Both the position numbers and the translations under genes were made by a program. The notes beneath the pieces were generated by a model. It did no database searches. It was given only the letters and a program-made list of their open reading frames with translations, and was not told the DNA's origin. Shown here in pieces: positions 10,287 to 18,700 of a DNA stretch of 54,466 nt; position 1 is the first letter of the stretch, and every line of letters begins with the position of its first letter. This stretch comes from Nanobdellota archaeon (GTDB taxonomy: Archaea; Nanobdellota; Nanobdellia; Pacearchaeales; GW2011-AR1), in NCBI GenBank assembly GCA_018816335.1, contig JAHIVP010000017.1, positions 1-54,466 of the forward strand. The letters are read 5' to 3'.

Positions 10287-10546
10287 CTTTATTTGGTGGA
10301 AAATAGTATTTACTACAACTTAATGATACAAATCTAATCAAAAATACCCTTAAAAACCTTTCTGTTTTATATAAAACAAGCTAAAAAAGACTATTCAGAA
10401 CAATTCACTACTTTTTCCACATTCTATATGTTATACATAAGACTAACTTATATTTAAATCTTACTCATGTAAGATTTATCAAATTCTAGATGGAAATACA
10501 AGAAACCGTTTGAGGTGTCTTGAATATAAATGTTGTGAAACAAATC

Positions 10547-10951
10547 TTAAGAATCAACCCAAACTCGTGTTGCCATATGATAAACAGCATTTCCTCTTCC
10601 ATCAGTTTCAGAATCAAATACTCTTTTTGAGATATCCCATCCTCCCCAAGTTGTCATTCTTCCTACTGGTCTATATTCTGTTCTAACAACATCAGGAACT
10701 AAAGCATATCCCTCATCAATATCTGTAGCAACACCTAATTGAACTAATTTTTCAGCTAATTGTTCTTTTGTATATCTAGGTTCAGGGGTTTTTCCGTGTA
10801 CAATTCTATTCAAAAATCCTTGGCTAGGAGCAAGAAAGTTTCTAGAAAATTCCCACAACAATCTCTGCTTTGTGTCACTACTAACTAAATCAGGATCTCC
10901 ATGCTGTTCACATAATCTATCAGCTAATTGAGGTGCTTGTGTTGTTGCCAT
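10547..10951 (-). CDS. hypothetical protein
   Basis: 134-aa ORF with its own upstream AT-rich region. Confidence 0.6.
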   Translation of the reverse strand: MATTQAPQLADRLCEQHGDPDLVSSDTKQRLLWEFSRNFLAPSQGFLNRIVHGKTPEPRYTKEQLAEKLVQLGVATDIDEGYALVPDVVRTEYRPVGRMTTWGGWDISKRVFDSETDGRGNAVYHMATRVWVDS

Positions 10952-11367
10952 ATTATCCCTTTAAATTAATACTATATAAAGTTTTGCTTTTAGAAAAATG
11001 GTCCCGAAGGTGATATCAACCTCGCTCGCCTTTTTTTAATTAACTCAATACTTCAAATATTTCCAATTAATAACATTATCAAATATTTTTGATTAATATA
11101 TTTTCTTAAAATTTTTCCTCAGCGCAAGCCAGGAAAAATTTAGGGCGGGGTGGCCTATAAATAAATCTCTAAAAAATGGCCCCGAAGGTGCTCCTTCCTT
11201 CACTCGTTAGTCAATTGTATCTCCTCGTGAAAAAACTCGTTGAACCTAGAACCTCCTGCGGGTTCTAGTTATTCCAGCATCCAGAACCTAGGTTCTCTTG
11301 CTTCGCAATTCACTCCTATGTTCAAATCCGAATCTAAATTCTATTTCGCTTTGCTCAATAGATTAAA

Positions 11368-11496
11368 TGGCCCCGAAGGGATTTGAACCCTCGACACCTA
11401 GCTTTCTCCTCAGTGGGTTTTAACCCGCTGTTTTGGGAACCTTTTTTAAAGGTTCAGTAAAAGGCTAGTGCTCTAACCAGGCTGAGCTACGGAGCC
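11368..11496 (-). tRNA. tRNA-Lys(UUU) with 54-nt intron after position 37 (intron about 11404-11457), no encoded CCA
   Basis: Minus strand GGCTCCG-TA-GCTC...GAGC-A-CTAGC-CTTTTA-[intron]-A-GCTAG-GTGTC-GAGGG-TTCAAAT-CCCTT-CGGGGCC-A folds as a cloverleaf; mature anticodon loop CUUUUAA. Confidence 0.9.
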
Positions 11497-11802
11497 ACGT
11501 TTGCAATCTCATGAAATTGTATACAAGACGCCCCGGCAGATTGCGTGCGTGGAGCGCCATCCGTTTGTTTTGGTCCGTAGCGAACCTTATCTATAAACTG
11601 GGTTCCAAAGGGTGTCCCTTTGATGAGCTACGGAGCCACGTTTGCAATCTCATGAAATTGTATACAAGACACCCCGGCAGATTGCGTGCGTGGAGCGCCA
11701 TCCGTTTGTTTTGGTCCGTAGCGAACCTTATCTATAAACTGGGTTCCAAAGGGTGTCCCTTTGATGAGCTACGGAGCCACGTTTGCAATCTCATGAAATC
11801 GT
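11483..11802. repeat. 141-bp tandem duplication (2 full copies plus a third partial) containing the tRNA-Lys 5' end and its promoter
   Basis: gagctacggagccacgtttgcaatctcatgaaat at 11484, 11625 and 11766; full copies 1 and 2 differ at one position (agacgcccc/agacacccc). Confidence 0.95.
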
Positions 11803-11936
11803 GGACAATTATGCCCCCGAACTTATACAACATTACTATCTGAACATTCTGCCCCGACATGTTGTATGAGTGAGTATAGATTGCGTGCTTGGTATATACA
11901 AAATTAATAGATAAAATTCCTTTTTAAAATTTCGTA

Positions 11937-12242
11937 TTACAGAGAACCTCTTCCTCCTTTTTCCATATCACGAGTTGCAGGATCTAAATAAATAAATTGT
12001 TTATCACTTGAGATACCCACACCAGGAGATTTTTTTGTAGCTTTATTTCTAAACCTTCTCTCACACCACCCCTGCCATCTCCTATCTATCTTTTCCAACC
12101 CCTCCAAAATCCCAGCAAGCAAATTAAATGTTCCCTCAACACCTCCATATATCGCTCGAGAACAATATTCTCCATAATTACTCGGTCTAAAACAATAAAA
12201 CAAATCAGAAACTTTTACTCCAAATAATCTTCTATCTTCCAT
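11937..12242 (-). CDS. hypothetical protein
   Basis: 101-aa ORF, no recognised family. Confidence 0.45.
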   Translation of the reverse strand: MEDRRLFGVKVSDLFYCFRPSNYGEYCSRAIYGGVEGTFNLLAGILEGLEKIDRRWQGWCERRFRNKATKKSPGVGISSDKQFIYLDPATRDMEKGGRGSL

Positions 12243-12274
12243 AATTTCATAATAAAATCACCCTTTTTAATTAT

Positions 12275-12421
12275 TTACATAGAATCAAAACCAGAATGAA
12301 AAACAATAAAAGCTCCACCTAAAACCACTTTCCAAAATCCACCATTCATCATAGAATGAAATTTCAAAAACATCTCATCAAATCTACTTCGCAATCCAAC
12401 TGTTGTCTCTTTTGTTATCAT
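12275..12421 (-). CDS. possible 48-aa small hydrophobic protein
   Basis: MITKETTVGLRSRFDEMFLKFHSMMNGGFWKVVLGGAFIVFHSGFDSM* preceded by a GGGGGAG-like ribosome binding site. Confidence 0.4.
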   Translation of the reverse strand: MITKETTVGLRSRFDEMFLKFHSMMNGGFWKVVLGGAFIVFHSGFDSM

Positions 12422-12499
12422 TGTTACTCCCCCTAATTACTGGGTCATAAAATTAAAACTTTTTCCTTTATAAATATTTTCCTAAAAATTAAACCGAAC

Positions 12500-12697
12500 T
12501 TATGATTTTTTCTGATTTAATCGTCGGTAATGTCCTTGAGGGTCATGACGCATTCCAGCAGCACTTGTCAATGCAGTGTGAATCCCACATACAATATATA
12601 CAATCCCCATCTTAATTTTATCAACAAGTTTCTCAAATCTTCCAGAACTTTCAGTCAAAACATTTTCTATTCTATCCACACAAATATATCTTTTCAT
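12500..12697 (-). CDS. hypothetical small protein
   Basis: 65-aa ORF with one hydrophobic segment, directly downstream of the thioredoxin-like gene. Confidence 0.45.
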   Translation of the reverse strand: MKRYICVDRIENVLTESSGRFEKLVDKIKMGIVYIVCGIHTALTSAAGMRHDPQGHYRRLNQKKS

Positions 12698-12699
12698 AA

Positions 12700-13023
12700 T
12701 TATCTTAACATCTCTTCAATTTTTTTTTCAATCTCAAATTGATGCTTACACCCACACATTCTACATACTTCTATTCCTTCTTTAAACAAAACCAAAGCAG
12801 GCAAATTAGAAACCTTAAATTTAGAAACAACTTCATAATTATCTTCAACATTAACACGACAAAATTTTATTTTGTCTTTAAACTTTTCAAAAATCTCCTC
12901 AATAATCGGCTCTTGAGTCAAACATTGCATATGCCACTCTGCAAAGAAATCAACTAATGTAACTTTACCTTTAATTGCTTCATCAAACTGCGACTGCTCA
13001 GCAATCTCTTCAATCTCAACCAT
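12700..13023 (-). CDS. thioredoxin-like protein with altered active site (WHMQC)
   Basis: VTLVDFFAEWHMQCLTQEPIIEE and cis-Pro region SNLPALVLF; extra CRMCGCKH near the C-terminus. Confidence 0.8.
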   Translation of the reverse strand: MVEIEEIAEQSQFDEAIKGKVTLVDFFAEWHMQCLTQEPIIEEIFEKFKDKIKFCRVNVEDNYEVVSKFKVSNLPALVLFKEGIEVCRMCGCKHQFEIEKKIEEMLR

Positions 13024-13182
13024 TGTATATTTCTATTTGAACTAAGGAATTCCACTCGGCTTTTATTCACTCGAGGAATTCCGAGGTGATCAAGAACTAT
13101 TTCATGATGGTTCTTGACATTATTAATTTTAATAGTCATTATAGATAAACTCTAGAAAATTATCTTATTAATAAAGGTATCG

Positions 13183-13854
13183 TTATAACAAAAGTCCTTC
13201 CAATTCTAAAATTCTATTAACCCAATAATCAGACTCATCACTCTCCCCCTTAACATAACAAGTTTTAATTCCTAGATCTCTGCAAGGTCTAATATCTCTC
13301 TTAATTCCATCACCTACATATAAAACTCTCTCAGGAGAAACACTTCTCAGCCCTAACCACCTTTGATATATTGATCCATCTAATTTATTTCCATCTTCTT
13401 TACATAAAACATGTCCAAAAATATCTTTAGGAATTCCTAATCTTTCTAATTTCTGAGAAGTAAGAACTCTTCCAGATCCAGTAACTAAATCTATTTGATA
13501 TCTTCCTCTTAATCTCTCTAACATTTCTCTAAGTTCAGGATTAGGATTTATAAATTCTAAAATATCAGCTTCTTCTAAAGAACGCTGAGCTAATTCAACA
13601 GCATCAATCTTATGTCCATGATTTTCAGCAATAGTAGCAATTGTCTTAGAACCAGAACCAATTTGAGCATAATGTGTTTCAAATAATTTTCTCGTATATT
13701 CAGCAGTAACACCAATAACTTCAGATAATCTTCTACACATCTCTTCTCTAATTATATTATTAATCTCAGAACCTACTGGATACAAAGTCCCATCCAAATC
13801 CAACCCAACAACATCAAACTCCAAGTTTCTCTGTGTCTGGTCTGAGGTCCCCAC
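13183..13854 (-). CDS. HAD-family hydrolase, pyrimidine 5'-nucleotidase-like
   Basis: DVVGLDLDGTLYPVGSEI (motif I), VTGSGR, VLYVGDGIKRDIRPCRDLGI (motif IV). Confidence 0.8.
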   Translation of the reverse strand: MGTSDQTQRNLEFDVVGLDLDGTLYPVGSEINNIIREEMCRRLSEVIGVTAEYTRKLFETHYAQIGSGSKTIATIAENHGHKIDAVELAQRSLEEADILEFINPNPELREMLERLRGRYQIDLVTGSGRVLTSQKLERLGIPKDIFGHVLCKEDGNKLDGSIYQRWLGLRSVSPERVLYVGDGIKRDIRPCRDLGIKTCYVKGESDESDYWVNRILELEGLLL

Positions 13855-14638
13855 TTTTTATACCCCCACTTGGAAATAATCTGTATAGATTCTTATAACC
13901 TTTACCTTCTATAACATCTATCTTATCTTTTCCCCCACCATCTGGCCTATCAGGAATTATATCTAGAAGAGCATAAGGTTTAGGAGCAGCATAATAAGGA
14001 TAACCAAATTTAGGTCCATCAATTAATAAAACTTTTTGAGTCCTATCATTTTCAACAGCAGCATGGATTCTATGAGACCCATCACAAATCAAAGGAACCC
14101 TCGGAACTAGCTGAGCAGCAAGAGCAACATAATCCTCAAATTCCAAATCCAACAAAGCAGGATTTAAATTATGTCCTTCAGTTTGCATCAACTTTCTAAC
14201 TTCATCATTAATTAATTGCTCATAATCTAATCTTCCATTTCTAAAAGCAAGAGGAACAACTTCAACAACAGGAGGAATCAAAGTCCACTGAGTTACTTCT
14301 CCACTATCATCATAAGCATCGTAATCAACACCTCCATCTAAATTAAAAATATCAATTCCATGTCCAACAAAAAGCTCTGCCATTTTATTAACCCTATCAA
14401 GATGTGTTCTATAAACAGTTGGCTGTGGTGTAAATATTTGTTGTCTGATTTGAGAAGGACTTAAATCCAAAGCCTGAATCCTAGCACCTTCATAAATCTT
14501 AACATCAGAAAATCCTCTTAACTTCACCTCATTTAATCTTCTAACAAGCTCATCAAATCCAAACCTATTTGTAATCTCAATCTTAGTCACTACCATCCAC
14601 ATCACCTCTTGGAACATAATGTCCAACCTCTTGTCCAA
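13814..14638 (-). CDS. protein with ParB/sulfiredoxin-like DGSHR motif; true start may be internal (MVVTKIEITNRF)
   Basis: VPLICDGSHRIHAAVEN motif; overlaps both neighbouring ORFs. Confidence 0.55.
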   Translation of the reverse strand: MDKRLDIMFQEVMWMVVTKIEITNRFGFDELVRRLNEVKLRGFSDVKIYEGARIQALDLSPSQIRQQIFTPQPTVYRTHLDRVNKMAELFVGHGIDIFNLDGGVDYDAYDDSGEVTQWTLIPPVVEVVPLAFRNGRLDYEQLINDEVRKLMQTEGHNLNPALLDLEFEDYVALAAQLVPRVPLICDGSHRIHAAVENDRTQKVLLIDGPKFGYPYYAAPKPYALLDIIPDRPDGGGKDKIDVIEGKGYKNLYRLFPSGGIKSGDLRPDTEKLGV

Positions 14639-15548
14639 TTCTTCTTATCTTCGCAGCTTCAGCTTCAAACTCAGGCCCTTTCATATAATTTCCAGTTTGA
14701 GCAACAACTTTCTTAATAACTTCAGCTCTAACACTATCAACATAATCTTGAACAAAAGTTCTATCAAAAGCCCTATGCTCTATTCCTTCTCCTCTACCTT
14801 GAGAAGCTTTCAATCTTTCTAAAAATCCTTGTAACAATTGTTGATTTTTTGCAGTTACATGATAAGAATTATTAGAATCAACCATCCTTCCATTTCTTAA
14901 CCCCATTCCAGTTCTTTCATTAATTCCATCCCTAACATGGCATTGTAATGTATGCATCCCATGCATATTCATAACCGCTGCAATCATAGGATTCCTGCTT
15001 CTAAACTCATAATCCATTCCTAAAACAGGTCCATCATCAGAAGGAGTAATTCCAAACCAAATCCTCTGCAAACAAGGAGTATCTTTTGTTATTGTATCTC
15101 TCTCAGGAACCCAAGTAATTCCTTGTGCTTTTCTTGTAGTAGGTCTTTTAGCTAGAGCTTCAACAATATATTTTAACTGATCTAATGGAACACCTTCATC
15201 AGTAGGATAACCAGTAAATCTTTCATTATAAAGATAATCCCATTTTGTATCATCCGGATCATTTAAATCTTTAATCCAAGAATTTTTAGCACCCATAATT
15301 TCCATCTCATATTCAAACAAATCTTCTAATCCTGCTGTCATTGACTTATGAGCTAATAATTGAGAATCAGGATTTGCAATAACAATTGTCATCCTAGAAT
15401 CAACTTGCATCTTCCCTTCATCTTTAGGATCCTCCCTCCTATACCAATAACCATTATTATTCAATTCAACAATAGACCTTTCCCAAGCTTCAGGAATACT
15501 CTCACCTTCAACTTGCAAAACAGGCAAACCATTATGTCCAACATTCAT
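14583..15548 (-). CDS. thymidylate synthase-like (ThyA-fold) protein
   Basis: KRPTTRKAQGITWVPERDTITKDTPCLQRIWFGI...LGMDYEFRSRNPMIAAVMNMHGMHTLQ...DSNNSYHVTAKN resembles the ThyA catalytic core with PCLQ in place of PCH. Confidence 0.65.
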   Translation of the reverse strand: MNVGHNGLPVLQVEGESIPEAWERSIVELNNNGYWYRREDPKDEGKMQVDSRMTIVIANPDSQLLAHKSMTAGLEDLFEYEMEIMGAKNSWIKDLNDPDDTKWDYLYNERFTGYPTDEGVPLDQLKYIVEALAKRPTTRKAQGITWVPERDTITKDTPCLQRIWFGITPSDDGPVLGMDYEFRSRNPMIAAVMNMHGMHTLQCHVRDGINERTGMGLRNGRMVDSNNSYHVTAKNQQLLQGFLERLKASQGRGEGIEHRAFDRTFVQDYVDSVRAEVIKKVVAQTGNYMKGPEFEAEAAKIRRIGQEVGHYVPRGDVDGSD

Positions 15549-15603
15549 ATTAATATCTATAATACTTCATTTATAAAAATAATTGTGATAGAAAACAACT
15601 ATT

Positions 15604-15790
15604 CACCACGCCCATTCCCCACCTCAACCAATAAATACTAACCCTTCTCCCAATTTCACTAAACTCACAACTTAATACTTAATTACTCACCACGCCCATT
15701 CCCCACCTCAACCAATAAATACTAACCCTTCTCCCAATTTCACTAAACTCACAACTTAATACTTAATTACTCCCCACACCCATTAGGACT
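15604..15790. repeat. 84-bp direct tandem duplication (2 copies plus partial third reaching into the nrdJ 3' end)
   Basis: caccacgcccattccccacctcaaccaataaatactaacccttctcccaatttcactaaactcacaacttaatacttaattact at 15604 and 15688; similar start (ccccacacccatta) at 15772. Confidence 0.95.
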
Positions 15791-18700
15791 AACCCAATCA
15801 CACTCAGGACAAATTTCTTTACAACTCCCCTTCTTAATTAATCTAACCCCACAAACAGCACAAAATCCTCCCTTTTCTTCCCGAGAGTTTGCAGTCTCAT
15901 GATATTTTGAACTAGCTGCCCCGGCAGACTGCGGGCTCGAGGCCCCCAAATTTTTCTTATCCTTATTAACTTCTCCAACTTCAGGAGGTTCAAAAGCATT
16001 CGCAACAACAGAAGGTTGTCTATACAAATCAGAATCAATAAAAGTCTTTTCTAAATAATTTCCAATATAATCTATAATAGACAAAGCAGTTTTAATTTCA
16101 GGATGTCCTTCTAAAACAATTCCCAAAGGATCAAATCTCTGTCTTTTAAATTGCATAATAATTTCTCTCAAAGGAACACCATATTGCAAAGATCTCGACG
16201 CTAAAACTCCAACAGTATCCATCAACCCTCCAATTGTCGAACCTTCTTTAGACATATTAATAAAAAACTCTCCAACACCTCCATCATCATATAATCCAAC
16301 AGTCAAATAACCTTCATGCCCTCCAATATTAAATTTATGAATAACAGCTTTTCTTTCAAGTGGCATCTTTTTTCTAACAGGACCTCCCATCACACTTTTA
16401 GTTACTAGCTTTTGTTTTCCAACAGTTAAAGGTTGCCTTCTCTTACTCCCATCTCTATACATAGCAACAGCTTTCAATCCCATTTTCCAAGCTTCAACAT
16501 ATAAATCAAAAACCTCTTGTTCAGTTACTTGATTAGGTAAATTAACAGTTTTAGAAATAGCTCCAGATAAAAAAGGTTGAACAGCAGCCATCATTTTCAA
16601 ATGCCCATGCGGAATAATAACTCTTTCACCACACGAAATCGCACAATCAAAAATCCCTAAATGCTCTTCTTTAACAATTCCACAACCTTCAACACAACTA
16701 TTTTCCAACACATAATCTGTAATATCTTTTATTTCCTTTTCATCATAACCTAATTTCTTCAAAGCATGTTTAACAGTCTGATTAACAATTTTCAAAGTCC
16801 CACCTTCAGCTAACAACTTTGTTTTAACCAATCCAATATCTGGCTCAATACCTAAAGTATCGCAATCCATCATAAAACCAATTGTTCCAGTAGGAGCTAA
16901 AACAGTTGCTTGCGCATTTCTAAAACCAAACTTCTCTCCCCTCTCAACAACAGTTTCCCAAGTTTCAACAGCAGCATTATAAACATTAATAAAATTATAT
17001 GGCAATTTATCAATATCAATACCACTCAGTGCATCTCTATGTTTTTTAATTACATTCATCATAGGTTCTTTATTTTTCTCAAATTCTTCAAAAGTTCCAA
17101 TATTCTCAGCCATTTCTGTTGAAGTTTCATAAACCTTAGCAGTCATCAAAGCACTAATAACAGCAGCAACAGCCCTTCCTTCATCAGAATCATAAGGCAA
17201 ACCTAAATCCATTAACAAAGCACCTAAATTAGAAAAACCCATTCCCAAAGGCCTAAATCTATTAGAGTTCTCAGCAATTTTTGCAGTTGGATAAGAAGAA
17301 TTATCAATCTCCAAATCCTGAGCAATAGCAGTAATCCTAACAGCATTTCCAAACTTATCAACATCAAAATCATCTTTCTCCATAAATCTCAAAAGATTCA
17401 AAGAAGCTAAATTACAAGCAGAATCATTAACAAACATATATTCACTACAATTATGAACTGTAATCCCATTAGCAACAAAACTATGACTGATTGGTTCTGT
17501 TAAATCATAAACTTTTTCCTCACCTAAATATTTCAAAGAACTCACAGAATCAATTGGTTTATCTTCATAAAAAGAAACATTTGTATTCATTATTTTTAAT
17601 TTCTCGTTTTTATATGACTCTGGCATAAAACCAATTAATTTTTGAAACTTTATTCTCCCATTCCGTGAAACTCTTAATGAATGAATCTCTCTAACTTTAT
17701 ATTCTTTTAATCCTCCTTTTCCATCAGGTAATAAAGAAACTTCTTTTCCAGCCCTTCTATTTTTATAAATCTTTGATTTAATTCCAAACCCAGATAAAAG
17801 AATTTGAACATCTTTTAATAATCTCAAACTTGTAGAATCTAAAGAAATATATTGAGACTTCTCTCCATAATTTGCTACAGTTCCATCAGCAGTAAATAAT
17901 CCCTGCAAAACATATTTTTGTTCTCCTAAATTTAATCCAAATATACTTTCAGATAAACATTTTTCATGAGATTTTAATTTTAAATCAACATATTCTGAAA
18001 GTTTATTTATTACAGTATTGTTTGTTATAGAATACTTTCCAGAAGTATTTGTTATTTGAACAGTTGCAGGAGAATTTTTATGAGTCATTCTTTCATAATT
18101 CTCAGCAACATAATTAGCAAATTTATTCAAAATAGATGATTCATTTTCTTTATGCATTGTTAATTGGATTCCTCTTTGGTTATTTATTTTTCCTCCACAT
18201 CCATCTCCTAAATAAAATCCAATCATCTGATAAAATTCTTTATTCTCTATCTCACTAATCTCAGCAACTTCTGTTTTTGGAAGTAAAACAAAATCATCTT
18301 TAGTTAATTCACAAGCTAAAACAAAACCACGATTAATTGTGAAAACTTTATGATCTCCTGTTAATTTAATTTCATACCCAGATTTGGTTTCTAATTTATA
18401 CACCTGTTTTATTCCAGTTTCAAAAGAACCAACTATTTGAGATTCAACAATATTACCCATATTTGTTAAGATAGTTGTCTCATTGTCTAATAATTTATCT
18501 ATTCTAATCCATCTACCTTCTTTTGTTAAAACTTTTGTATCTCCAGTAACACAAGGATTAGACGCATTAATAGGAGCAGAATTCGGACACGTATGCCACT
18601 TATTTATTGTATCATGAAACTGCATACCAGGATCACCACAATCAAAAGTTCCTTTAGCAATTTTTTCCATTAACTCTCTAGCTTTATATCTCGGCATCTC

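Noticed and set aside
11511-11843. + strand ORF with 47-aa repeats (MKLYTRRPGRLRAWSAIRLFWSVANLIYKLGSKGCPFDELRSHVCNL)
   Set aside because: It is the translation of the 141-bp tandem duplication that contains the tRNA-Lys 5' end; no independent coding evidence.
12954-13139. Minus-strand ORF upstream of the thioredoxin-like gene; contains GGAATTCC direct repeats and a TCAAGAAC/GTTCTTGA hairpin
   Set aside because: ORF is not credible. The hairpin is a normal-length inverted repeat in an intergenic region and I could not link it to other copies.
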